From Melastoma dodecandrum (Eukaryota > Streptophyta > Magnoliopsida > Myrtales > Melastomataceae), in contig JARUPY010000321.1 in NCBI GenBank assembly GCA_029817715.1, positions 1 through 64,000 of the forward strand: a stretch of 64,000 nucleotides of DNA, in the 5' to 3' direction. Position 1 is the stretch's first letter, and every line of letters starts with the position of its first letter. Under the pieces are notes generated by a model. That model saw nothing but the letters and a program-made list of their open reading frames with translations. It was not told where the DNA came from and searched no databases. Positions 10,448 to 22,871 of the stretch are shown here, piece by piece. The position numbers were made by a program, and so were the translations under genes.

Positions 10448-13400
10448 GGAAGCATTTGGGGATCATTTAGGCTTCGGAAAATGCAAGTTCGGAAGCACCA
10501 AGGTTCGGAGCATGCGGGATGCACAACCTTGCCTAAGTTGTGCGCGGGGTTCCTCATTGTGCAACGAAAGGGACCCGAATGTCAAATGTAGAACTCCAAT
10601 TTTGAATAGTTTGGGAAGCATTTGGGGATCATTTAGGCTTCGGAAAATGCAAGTTCGGAAGCACCAAGGTTCGGAGCATGCGGGATGCACAACCTTGCCT
10701 AAGTTGTGCGCGGGGTTCCTCATTGTGCAACGAAAGGGACCCGAATGTCAAATGTAGAACTCCAATTTTGAATAGTTTGGGAAGCATTTGGGGATCATTT
10801 AGGCTTCGGAAAATGCAAGTTCGGAAGCACCAAGGTTCGGAGCATGCGGGATGCACAACCTTGCCTAAGTTGTGCGCGGGGTTCCTCATTGTGCAACGAA
10901 AGGGACCCGAATGTCAAATGTAGAACTCCAATTTTGAATAGTTTGGGAAGCATTTGGGGATCATTTAGGCTTCGGAAAATGCAAGTTCGGAAGCACCAAG
11001 GTTCGGAGCATGCGGGATGCACAACCTTGCCTAAGTTGTGCGCGGGGTTCCTCATTGTGCAACGAAAGGGACCCGAATGTCAAATGTAGAACTCCAATTT
11101 TGAATAGTTTGGGAAGCATTTGGGGATCATTTAGGCTTCGGAAAATGCAAGTTCGGAAGCACCAAGGTTCGGAGCATGCGGGATGCACAACCTTGCCTAA
11201 GTTGTGCGCGGGGTTCCTCCTTGTGCAAACGAAAGGGACCCGAATGTCAAATGTAGAACTCCAATTTTGAATAGTTTGGGAAGCATTTGGGGATCATTTA
11301 GGCTTCGGAAAATGCAAGTTCGGAAGCACCAAGGTTCGGAGCATGCGGGATGCACAACCTTGCCTAAGTTGTGCGCGGGGTTCCTCATTGTGCAACGAAA
11401 GGGACCCGAATGTCAAATGTAGAACTCCAATTTTGAATAGTTTGGGAAGCATTTGGGGATCATTTAGGCTTCGGAAAATGCAAGTTCGGAAGCACCAAGG
11501 TTCGGAGCATGCGGGATGCACAACCTTGCCTAAGTTGTGCGCGGGGTTCCTCATTGTGCAACGAAAGGGACCCGAATGTCAAATGTAGAACTCCAATTTT
11601 GAATAGTTTGGGAAGCATTTGGGGATCATTTAGGCTTCGGAAAATGCAAGTTCGGAAGCACCAAGGTTCGGAGCATGCGGGATGCACAACCTTGCCTAAG
11701 TTGTGCGCGGGGTTCCTCATTGTGCAACGAAAGGGACCCGAATGTCAAATGTAGAACTCCAATTTTGAATAGTTTGGGAAGCATTTGGGGATCATTTAGG
11801 CTTCGGAAAATGCAAGTTCGGAAGCACCAAGGTTCGGAGCATGCGGGATGCACAACCTTGCCTAAGTTGTGCGCGGGGTTCCTCATTGTGCAACGAAAGG
11901 GACCCGAATGTCAAATGTAGAACTCCAATTTTGAATAGTTTGGGAAGCATTTGGGGATCATTTAGGCTTCGGAAAATGCAAGTTCGGAAGCACCAAGGTT
12001 CGGAGCATGCGGGATGCACAACCTTGCCTAAGTTGTGCGCGGGGTTCCTCATTGTGCAACGAAAGGGACCCGAATGTCAAATGTAGAACTCCAATTTTGA
12101 ATAGTTTGGGAAGCATTTGGGGATCATTTAGGCTTCGGAAAATGCAAGTTCGGAAGCACCAAGGTTCGGAGCATGCGGGATGCACAACCTTGCCTAAGTT
12201 GTGCGCGGGGTTCCTCATTGTGCAACGAAAGGGACCCGAATGTCAAATGTAGAACTCCAATTTTGAATAGTTTGGGAAGCATTTGGGGATCATTTAGGCT
12301 TCGGAAAATGCAAGTTCGGAAGCACCAAGGTTCGGAGCATGCGGGATGCACAACCTTGCCTAAGTTGTGCGCGGGGTTCCTCATTGTGCAACGAAAGGGA
12401 CCCGAATGTCAAATGTAGAACTCCAATTTTGAATAGTTTGGGAAGCATTTGGGGATCATTTAGGCTTCGGAAAATGCAAGTTCGGAAGCACCAAGGTTCG
12501 GAGCATGCGGGATGCACAACCTTGCCTAAGTTGTGCGCGGGGTTCCTCATTGTGCAACGAAAGGGACCCGAATGTCAAATGTAGAACTCCAATTTTGAAT
12601 AGTTTGGGAAGCATTTGGGGATCATTTAGGCTTCGGAAAATGCAAGTTCGGAAGCACCAAGGTTCGGAGCATGCGGGATGCACAACCTTGCCTAAGTTGT
12701 GCGCGGGGTTCCTCATTGTGCAACGAAAGGGACCCGAATGTCAAATGTAGAACTCCAATTTTGAATAGTTTGGGAAGCATTTGGGGATCATTTAGGCTTC
12801 GGAAAATGCAAGTTCGGAAGCACCAAGGTTCGGAGCATGCGGGATGCACAACCTTGCCTAAGTTGTGCGCGGGGTTCCTCATTGTGCAACGAAAGGGACC
12901 CGAATGTCAAATGTAGAACTCCAATTTTGAATAGTTTGGGAAGCATTTGGGGATCATTTAGGCTTCGGAAAATGCAAGTTCGGAAGCACCAAGGTTCGGA
13001 GCATGCGGGATGCACAACCTTGCCTAAGTTGTGCGCGGGGTTCCTCATTGTGCAACGAAAGGGACCCGAATGTCAAATGTAGAACTCCAATTTTGAATAG
13101 TTTGGGAAGCATTTGGGGATCATTTAGGCTTCGGAAAATGCAAGTTCGGAAGCACCAAGGTTCGGAGCATGCGGGATGCACAACCTTGCCTAAGTTGTGC
13201 GCGGGGTTCCTCATTGTGCAACGAAAGGGACCCGAATGTCAAATGTAGAACTCCAATTTTGAATAGTTTGGGAAGCATTTGGGGATCATTTAGGCTTCGG
13301 AAAATGCAAGTTCGGAAGCACCAAGGTTCGGAGCATGCGGGATGCACAACCTTGCCTAAGTTGTGCGCGGGGTTCCTCATTGTGCAACGAAAGGGACCCG

Positions 13401-13602
13401 AATGTCAAATGTAGAACTCCAATTTTGAATAGTTTGGGAAGCATTTGGGGATCATTTAGGCTTCGGAAAATGCAAGTTCGGAAGCACCAAGGTTCGGAGC
13501 ATGCGGGATGCACAACCTTGCCTAAGTTGTGCGCGGGGTTCCTCATTGTGCAACGAAAGGGACCCGAATGTCAAATGTAGAACTCCAATTTTGAATAGTT
13601 TG
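10448..13602 (+). repeat. Homogenised run of 19 near-identical C86/G157 units
   Basis: Nineteen consecutive units share C86, C128 and G157. Units starting at 11,279 to 13,437 (fourteen in a row, 2,324 bp) look identical by eye. The one exception is 11,112-11,278, which has the A109C change and the extra A (167 bp). No module markers of the preceding HOR domain occur, so this is either a very recent single-unit amplification or over-corrected assembly. Confidence 0.85.
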
Positions 13603-14930
13603 GGAAGCATTTGGGGATCATTTAGGCTTCGGAAAATGCAAGTTCGGAAGCACCAAGGTTCGGAGCATGCGGGATGCACAACCTTGCCTAAGTTGTGCGC
13701 GGGGTTCCTCATTGTGCAACGAAAGGGACCCGAATGTCAAATGTAGAACTCCAATTTTTAATAGTTTGGGAAGCATTTGGGGATCATTTAGGCTTCGGAA
13801 AATGCAAGTTCGGAAGCACCAAGGTTCGGAGCATGCGGGATGCACAACCTTGCCTAAGTTGTGCGCGGGGTTCCTCATTGTGCAACGAAAGGGACCCGAA
13901 TGTCAAATGTAGAACTCCAATTTTTAATAGTTTGGGAAGCATTTGGGGATCATTTAGGCTTCGGAAAATGCAAGTTCGGAAGCACCAAGGTTCGGAGCAT
14001 GCGGGATGCACAACCTTGCCTAAGTTGTGCGCGGGGTTCCTCATTGTGCAACGAAAGGGACCCGAATGTCAAATGTAGAACTCCAATTTTGAATAGTTTG
14101 GGAAGCATTTGGGGATCATTTAGGCTTCGGAAAATGCAAGTTCGGAAGCACCAAGGTTCGGAGCATGCGGGATGCACAACCTTGCCTAAGTTGTGCGCGG
14201 GGTTCCTCATTGTGCAACGAAAGGGACCCGAATGTCAAATGTAGAACTCCAATTTTGAATAGTTTGGGAAGCATTTGGGGATCATTTAGGCTTCGGAAAA
14301 TGCAAGTTCGGAAGCACCAAGGTTCGGAGCATGCGGGATGCACAACCTTGCCTAAGTTGTGCGCGGGGTTCCTCATTGTGCAACGAAAGGGACCCGAATG
14401 TCAAATGTAGAACTCCAATTTTGAATAGTTTGGGAAGCATTTGGGGATCATTTAGGCTTCGGAAAATGCAAGTTCGGAAGCACCAAGGTTCGGAGCATGC
14501 GGGATGCACAACCTTGCCTAAGTTGTGCGCGGGGTTCCTCATTGTGCAACGAAAGGGACACGAATGTCAAATGTAGAACTCCAATTTTGAATAGTTTGGG
14601 AAGCATTTGGGGATCATTTAGGCTTCGGAAAATGCAAGTTCGGAAGCACCAAGGTTCGGAGCATGCGGGATGCACAACCTTGCCTAAGTTGTGCGCGGGG
14701 TTCCTCATTGTGCAACGAAAGGGACCCGAATGTCAAATGTAGAACTCCAATTTTGAATAGTTTGGGAAGCATTTGGGGATCATTTAGGCTTCGGAAAATG
14801 CAAGTTCGGAAGCACCAAGGTTCGGAGCATGCGGGATGCACAACCTTGCCTAAGTTGTGCGCGGGGTTCCTCATTGTGCAACGAAAGGGACCCGAATGTC
14901 AAATGTAGAACTCCAATTTTGAGTAGTTTG
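13603..14930 (+). repeat. End of the C86 domain
   Basis: Eight regular 166-bp units. The first two end TTTTTAATAG (T157). One later unit has C128A (GGGACACG near 14,557). The last unit ends TTTTGAGTAGTTTG, which begins the change into the border units. Confidence 0.8.
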
Positions 14931-15263
14931 GGAAGCATTTGGGGATCATTTAGGCTTCGGAAAATGCAAGTTCGGAAGCACCAGGGTTCGGAGCATGCGG
15001 GATGCACAACGTTGCGAAAGTTCTGCGCGGGGTTCCTCATTGTGCAACGAAAGGGTCCCGAATGTCAAATGTGGAACTCCAATTTTTAATAGTTTCGGAA
15101 GCATTTGGGGATCAATTTAGGCTTCGGAAAAAGCAAGTTCGGAAGCACCAAGGTTCGGAGCATGCGGGATGCACAACCTTGCGTAAGTTGTGCGCGGGGT
15201 TCCTCATTGTGCAACGAAAGGGACCCGAATGTCAAATGTAGAACTCCAATTTTGAATAGTTTG
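14931..15263 (+). repeat. Two diverged border units between the C86 and G86 domains
   Basis: The unit 14,931-15,096 has CACCAGGGTTCGG, CAACGTTGCGAAAGTTCTG, GGGTCCCG, GTGGAACTCC and ends TTTCGG. The next, 15,097-15,263, has GATCAATTTAGG (one extra base) and GGAAAAAGCAAG. Both carry more substitutions than any unit for several kilobases on either side. They lie exactly where the loop base changes from C86 to G86. Confidence 0.8.
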
Positions 15264-15927
15264 GGAAGCATTTGGGGATCATTTAGGCTTCGGAAAATGC
15301 AAGTTCGGAAGCACCAAGGTTCGGAGCATGCAGGATGCACAACCTTGCGTAAGTTGTGCGCGGGGTTCCTCATTGTGCAACGAAAGGCACCCGAATGTCA
15401 AATGTAGAACTCCAATTTTGAATAGTTTGGGAAGCATTTGGGGATCATTTAGACTTCGGAAAATGCAAGTTCGGAAGCACCAAGGTTCGGAGCATGCGGG
15501 ATGCACAACCTTGCGTAAGTTGTGCGCGGGGTTCCTCATTGTGCAACGAAAGGGACCCGAATGTCAAATGTAGAACTCCAATTTTGAATAGTTTGGGAAG
15601 CATTTGGGGATCATTTAGGCTTCGGAAAATGCAAGTTCGGAAGCACCAAGGTTCGGAGCATGCGGGATGCACAACCTTGCGTAAGTTGTGCGCGGGGTTC
15701 CTCATTGTGCAACGAAAGGGACCCGAATGTCAAATGTAGAACTCCAATTTTGAATAGTTTGGGAAGCATTTGGGGATCATTTAGGCTTCGGAAAATGCAA
15801 GTTCGGAAGCACCAAGGTTCCGAGCATGCGGGATGCACAACCTTGCGTAAGTTGTGCGCGGGGTTCCTCATTGTGCAACGAAAGGGACCCGAATGTCAAA
15901 TGTAGAACTCCAATTTTGAATAGTTTG

Positions 15928-16093
15928 GGAAGCATTTGGGGATCATTTAGGCTTCGGAAAATGCAAGTTCGGAAGCACCAAGGTTCGGAGCATGCGGGAT
16001 GCACAACCTTGCCTAAGTTGTGCGCGGGGTTCCTCATTGTGCAACGAAAGGGACCCGAATGTCAAATGTAGAACTCCAATTTTTAATAGTTTG
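15928..16093 (+). repeat. C86/T157 unit embedded in the G86 domain
   Basis: This unit has both TTGCCTAAG and TTTTTAATAG, the two markers of the first domain, while the units on both sides are G86. A single unit bearing both markers suggests transfer of a tract by conversion or unequal exchange rather than two chance mutations. Confidence 0.65.
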
Positions 16094-18252
16094 GGAAGCA
16101 TTTGGGGATCATTTAGGCTTCGGAAAATGCAAGTTCGGAAGCACCAAGGTTCGGAGCATGCGGGATGCACAACCTTGCGTAAGTTGTGCGCGGGCTTCCT
16201 CTTTCTGCAAACGAAAGGGACCCGAATGTCAAATGTAGAACTCCAATTTTGAATAGTTTGGGAAGCATTTGGGGATCATTTAGGCTTCGGAAAATGCAAG
16301 TTCGGAAGCACCAAGGTTCGGAGCATGCGGGATGCACAACCTTGCGTAAGCTGTGCGCGGGGTTCCTCATTGTGCAACGAAAGGGACCCGAATGTCAAAT
16401 GTAGAACTCCAATTTTTGATAGTTTGGGAAGCATTTGGGGATCATTTAGGCTTCGGAAAATGCAAGTTCGGAAGCACCAAGGTTCGGAGCATGCGGGATG
16501 CACAACCTTGCGTAAGTTGTGCGCGGGGTTCCTCATTGTGCAACGAAAGGGACCCGAATGTCAAATGTAGAACTCCAATTTTGAATAGTTTGGGAAGCAT
16601 TTGGGGATCATTTAGGCTTCGGAAAATGCAAGTTCGGAAGCACCAAGGTTCGGAGCATGCGGGATGCACAACCTTGCGTAAGTTGTGCGCGGGGTTCCTC
16701 ATTGTGCAACGAAAGGGACCCGAATGTCAAATGTAGAACTCCAATTTTGAATAGTTTGGGAAGCATTTGGGGATCATTTAGGCTTCGGAAAATGCAAGTT
16801 CGGAAGCACCAAGGTTCGGAGCATGCGGGATGCACAACCTTGCGTAAGTTGTGCGCGGGGTTCCTCATTGTGCAACGAAAGGGACCCGAATGTCAAATGT
16901 AGAACTCCAATTTTGAATAGTTTGGGAAGCATTTGGGGATCATTTAGGCTTCGGAAAATGCAAGTTCGGAAGCACCAAGTTTCGGAGCATGCGGGATGCA
17001 CAACCTTGCGTAAGTTTTGCGCGGGCTTCCTCATTGTGCAACGAAAGGGACCCGAATGTCAAATGTAGAACTCCAATTTTGAATAGTTTGGGAAGCATTT
17101 GGGGATCATTTAGGCTTCGGAAAATGCAAGTTCGGAAGCACCAAGGTTCGGAGCATGCGGGATGCACAACCTTGCGTAAGTTGTGCGTGGGGTTCCTCAT
17201 TGTGCAACGAAAGGGACCCGAATGTCAAATGTAGAACTCCAATTTTTAATAGTTTGGGAAGCATTTGGGGATCATTTAGGCTTCGGAAAATGCAACTTCG
17301 GAAGCACCAAGGTTCGGAGCATGCGGGATGCACAACCTTGCGTAAGTTGTGCGCGGGGTTCCTCATTGTGCAACGAAAGGGACCCGAATGTCAAATGTAG
17401 AACTCCAATTTTGAATAGTTTGGGAAGCATTTGGGGATCATTTAGGCTTCGGAAAATGCAAGTTCGGAAGCACCAAGGTTCGGAGCATGCGGGATGCACA
17501 ACCTTGCGTAAGTTGTGCGCGGGGTTCCTCATTGTGCAACGAAAGGGACCCGAATGTCAAATGTAGAACTCCAATTTTGAATAGTTTGGGAAGCATTTGG
17601 GGATCATTTAGGCTTCGGAAAATGCAAGTTCGGAAGCACCAAGGTTCGGAGCATGCGGGATGCACAACCTTGCGTAAGTTGTGCGCGGGGTTCCTCATTG
17701 TGCAACGAAAGGGACCCGAATGTCAAATGTAGAACTCCAATTTTGAATAGTTTGGGAAGCATTTGGTAATCATTTGGGCTTCGGAAAATGCATGTTCGGA
17801 AGCACCAAGGTTCGGAGCATGCGGGATGCACAACCTTGCGTAAGTTGTGCGCGGGGTTCCTCATTGTGCAACGAAAGGGACCCGAATGTCAAATGTAGAA
17901 CTCCAATTTTGAATAGTTTGGGAAGCATTTGGGGATCATTTAGGCTTCGGAAAATGCAAGTTCGGAAGCACCAAGGTTCGGAGCATGCGGGATGCACAAC
18001 CTTGCAAAAGTTGTGCGCGGGGTTTCTCATTTTGCAACGAAAGGGACCCGAATGTCAAATGTAGAACTCCAATTTTGAATAGTTTGGGAAGCATTTGGGG
18101 ATCATTTAGGCTTCGGAAAATGCAAGTTCGGAAGCACCAAGGTTCGGAGCATGCGGGATGCACAACCTTGCGTTAGTTGTGCGCGGGGTTCCTCATTGTG
18201 CAACGAAAGGGACCCGAATGTCAAATGTAGAACTCCAATTTTGAATAGTTTG

Positions 18253-19414
18253 GGAAGCATTTGGGGATCATTTAGGCTTCGGAAAATGCAAGTTCGGAAG
18301 CACCAAGGTTCGGAGCATGCGGGATGCACAACCTTGCGTAAGTTGTCCGCGGGGTTCCTCATTGTGCAACGAAAGGGACCCGAATGTCAAATGTAGAACT
18401 CCAATTCTGAATAGGTTAGGAAGCATTTGGGGATCATTTAGGCTTCGGAAAATGCAAGTTCGGAAGCACCAAGGTTCGGAGCATGCGGGATGGACAACGT
18501 TGCGTAAGTTGTGCGCGGGGTTCCTCATTGTGCAACGGAAGGCACCCGAATGTCAAATGTGGAACTCCAATTTTGAATAGTTTGGGAAGCATTTGGGGAT
18601 CATTTAGGTTTCGAAAAATGCAAGTTCGGAAGCACCAAGGTTCGGAGCATGTGGGATGCACAACCTTGCGTTAGTTGTCCGCGGGGTTCCTCATTGTGCA
18701 ACGAAAGGGACCCGAATGTCAAATATAGAACTCCAATTCTGAATAGGTTGGGAAGCATTTGGGGATCATTTAGGCTTCGGAAAATGCAAGTTCGGAAGCA
18801 CCAAGGTTCGGAACATGCGGGATGCACAACGTTGCGTAAGTTGTGCGCGGGGTTCCTCATTGTGCAACGAAAGGGACCCGAATGTCAAATGTAGAACTCC
18901 AATTTTGAATAGTTTGGGAAGCATTTGGGGATCATTTAGGATTCGGAAAATGCAAGTTCGGAAGCACCAAGGTTCGGAGCATGCGGGATGCACAGCCTTG
19001 CGTAAGTTGTGCGCGGGGTTCCTCCTTGTGCAACGAAAGGGTCCCTAATGTCAAATGTAGAACTCCAATTTTGAATTGTTTGGGAACCATTTGGGGATAA
19101 TTTAGGCTTCGGAAAATACAAGTTCGGAAGCACCAGGGTTCGGAGCATGCGGGATGCACAACGTTGCGTAAGTTGTGCGCGGGGTTCCTCATTGTGCAAC
19201 GAAAGGGACCCGAATGTCAAATGTAGAACTCCAATTTTGAATAGTTTGGGAAGCATTTGGGGATCATTTAGGCTTCGGAAAATGCAAGTTCGGAAGCACC
19301 AAGGTTCGGAGCATGCGGGATGCACAACCTTGCGTAAGTTGTCCGCGGGGTTCCTCATTGTGCAACGAAAGGGACCCGAATGTCAAATGTAGAACTCCAA
19401 TTTTGAATAGGTTG
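18253..19414 (+). repeat. Substitution-rich island in the G86 domain
   Basis: Seven units carry shared rare changes: GTTGTCCGCGG at 18,341, 18,673 and 19,337 (spacings 332 and 664 bp), CAATTCTGAATAGGTT twice, and CAACGTTGCG in intervening units. This is a local two-unit rhythm. The GTCC change breaks the dyad arm. Changes are almost all substitutions, so the island looks like genuine divergence. Confidence 0.7.
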
Positions 19415-20699
19415 GGAAGCATTTGGGGATCATTTAGGCTTCGGAAAATGCAAGTTCGGAAGCACCAAGGTTCGGAGCATGCGGGATGCACAACCTTGCG
19501 TAAGTTGTGCGCGGGGTTCCTCATTGTGCAACGAAAGGGACCCGAATGTCAAATGTAGAACTCCAATTTTGAATAGTTTGGGAAGCATTTGGGGATCATT
19601 TAGGCTTCGGAAAATGCAAGTTCGGAAGCACCAAGGTTCGGAGCATGCGGGATGCACAACCTTGCGTAAGTTGTGCGCGGGGTTCCTCATTGTGCAACGA
19701 AAGGGACCCGAATGTCAAATGTAGAACTCCAACTTTGAATAGTTTGGGAAGCATTTGGGGATCATTTAGGCTTCGGAAAATGCAAGTTCGGAAGCACCAA
19801 GGTTCGGAGCATGCGGGATGCACAACCTTGCGTAAGTTGTGCGCGGGGTTCCTCATTGTGCAACGAAATGGGCCCGAATGTCAAATGTAGAACTCCAATT
19901 TTGAATAGTTTGGGAAGCATTTGGGGATCATTTAGGCTTCGGAAAATGCAAGTTCGGAAGCACCAAGGTTCGGAGCATGCGGGATGCACAACCTTGCGTA
20001 AGTTGTGCGCGGGGTTCCTCATTGTGCAACGAAAGGGACCCGAATGTCAAATGTAGAACTCCAATTTTGAATAGTTTGGGAAGCATTTGGGGATCATTTA
20101 GGCTTCGGAAAATGCAAGTTCGGAAGCACCAAGGTTCGGAGCATGCGGGATGCACATCCTTGCGTAAGTTGTGCGCGGGGTTCCTCATTGTGCAACGAAA
20201 GGGACCCGAATGTCAAATGTAGAACTCCAATTTTGAATAGTTTGGGAAGCATTTGGGGATCATTTAGGCTTCGGAAAATGCAAGTTCGGAAGTATTAGGG
20301 TTCGGAGCATGCGGGATGCACAACCTTGCGTAAGTTGTGCGCGGGGTTCCTCATTGTGCAACGAAAGGGACCCGAATGTCAAATGTAGAACTCCAATTTT
20401 GAATAGTTTGGGAAGCATTTGGGGATCATTTAGGCTTCGGAAAATGCAAGTTCGGAAGCACCAAGGTTCGGAGCATGCGGGATGCACAACCTTGCGTAAG
20501 TTGTGCGCGGGGTTCCTCATTGTGCAACGAAAGGGACCCGAATGTCAAATGTAGAACTCCAATTTTGAATAGTTTGGGAAGCATTTGGGGATCATTTAGG
20601 CTTCGGAAAATGCAAGTTCGGAAGCACCAAGGTTCGGAGCATGCGGGATGCACAACCTTGCGTAAGTTGTGCGCGGGGTTCCTCATTGTGCAACGAAAG

Positions 20700-20706
20700 G
20701 GCCCGA
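20700..20706 (+). repeat. Unit variant lacking A126 (GGGCCCG)
   Basis: GGGACCCG becomes GGGCCCG, shortening the unit to 165 bp. The same single-base loss recurs near 33,048, 62,441 and 62,606. Recurrence of an identical rare deletion at four sites suggests copying by exchange. Confidence 0.7.
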
Positions 20707-22871
20707 ATGTCAAATGTAGAACTCCAATTTTGAATAGTTTGGGAAGCATTTGGGGATCATTTAGGCTTCGGAAAATGCAAGTTCGGAAGCACCAAGGTTC
20801 GGAGCATGCGGGATGCACAACCTTGCGTAAGTTGTGCGCGGGGTTCCTCATTGGGCAACGAAAGGGACCCGAATGTCAAATGTAGAACTCCAATTTTGAA
20901 TAGTTTGGGAAGCATTTGGGGATCATTTAGGCTTCGGAAAATGCAAGTTTGGAAGCACCAAGGTTCGGAGCATGCGGGATGCACAACCTTGCGTAAGTTG
21001 TGCGCGGGGTTCCTCATTGTGCAACGAAAGGGACCCGAATGTCAAATGTAGAACTCCAATTTTGAATAGTTTGGGAAGCATTTGGGGATCATTTAGGCTT
21101 CGGAAAATGCAAGTTCGGAAGCACCAAGGTTCGGAGCATGCGGGATGCACAACCTTGCGTAAGTTGTGCGCGGGGTTCCTCATTGTGCAACGAAAGGGAC
21201 CCGAATGTCAAATGTAGAACTCCAATTTTGAATAGTTTGGGAAGCATTTGGGGATCATCTAGGCTTCGGAAAATGCAAGTTCGGAAGCACCAAGGTTCGG
21301 AGCATGCGGGATGCACAACCTTGCGTAAGTTGTGCGCGGGGTTCCTCATTGTGCAACGAAAGGGACCCGAATGTCAAATGTAGAACTCCAATTTTGAATA
21401 GTTTGGGAAGCATTTGGGGATCATTTAGGCTTCGGAAAATGCAAGTTCGGAAGCATCAAGGTTCGGAGCATGCGGGATGCACAACCTTGCGTAAGTTGTG
21501 CGCGGGGTTCCTCATTGTGCAACGAAAGGGACCCGAATGTCAAATGTAGAACTCCAATTTTGAATAGTTTGGGAAGCATTTGGGGATCATTTAGGCTTCC
21601 GAAAATGCAAGTTCGGAAGCACCAAGGTTCGGAGCATGCGGGATGCACAACCTTGCGTAAGTTGTGCGCGGGGTTCCTCATTGTGCAACGAAAGGGACCC
21701 GAATGTCAAATGTAGAACTCCAATTTTGAATAGTTTGGGAAGCATTTGGGGATCATTTAGGCTTCGGAAAATGCAAGTTCGGAAGCACCAAGGTTCGGAG
21801 CATGCGGGATGCACAACCTTGCGTAAGTTGTGCGCGGGGTTCCTCATTGTGCAACGAAAGGGACCCGAATGTCAAATGTAGAACTCCAATTTTGAATAGT
21901 TTGGGAAGCATTTGGAGATCATTTAGGCTTCGGAAAATGCAAGTTCGGAAGCACCAAGGTTCGGAGCATGCGGGATGCACAACCTTGCGTAAGTTGTGCG
22001 CGGGGTTCCTCATTGTGCAACGAAAGGGACCCGAATGTCAAATGTAGAACTCCAATTTTGAATAGTTTGGGAAGCATTTGGGGATCATTTAGGCTTCGGA
22101 AAATGCAAGTTCGGAAGCATCAAGGTTCGGAGCATGCGGGGTGCACAACCTTGCGTAAGTTGTGCGCGGGGTTCCTCATTGTGCAACGAAAGGGACCCGA
22201 ATGTCAAATGTAGAACTCCAATTTTGAATAGTTTGGGAAGCATTTGGGGATCATTTAGGCTTCGGAAAATGCAAGTTCGGAAGCACCAAGGTTCGGAGCA
22301 TGCGGGATGCACAACCTTGCGTAAGTTGTGCGCGGGGTTCCTCATTGTGCAACGAAAGGGACCCGAATGTCAAATGTAGAACTCCAATTTTGAATAGTTT
22401 GGGAAGCATTTGGGGATCATTTAGGCTTCGGAAAATGCAAGTTCGGAAGCACCAAGGTTCGGAGCATGCGGGATGCACAACCTTGCGTAAGTTGTGCGCG
22501 GGGTTCCTCATTGTGCAACGAAAGGGACCCGAATGTCAAATGTAGAACTCCAATTTTGAATAGTTTGGGAAGCGTTTGGGGATCATTTAGGCTTCCGAAA
22601 ATGCAAGTTCGGAAGCACCAAGGTTCGTAGCATGCGGGATGCACAACCTTGCGTAAGTTGTGCGCGGGGTTCCTCATTGTGCAACGAAAGGGACCCGAAT
22701 GTCAAATGTAGAACTCCAATTTTGAATAGTTTGGGAAGCATTTGGGGATCATTTAGGCTTCGGAAAATGCAAGTTCGGAAGCACCAAGGTTCGGAGCATG
22801 CGGGATGCGCAACCTTGCGTAAGTTGTGCGCGGGGTTCCTCATTGCGCAACGAAAGGGACCCGAATGTCAA

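Larger units (their letters stand above)
15264..22871 (+). repeat. G86 subfamily domain, 166-bp units
   Basis: Units carry TTGCGTAAG (G86), C128 and mostly G157. Most differ from the reference by zero to three substitutions. Exceptions are a whole C86/T157 unit at 15,928-16,093, a 167-bp CTTTCTGCAAACG unit near 16,200, a substitution island at 18,253-19,414 and a unit lacking A126 near 20,700. The last regular unit is followed at 22,872 by the insertion-rich patch. Confidence 0.85.
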
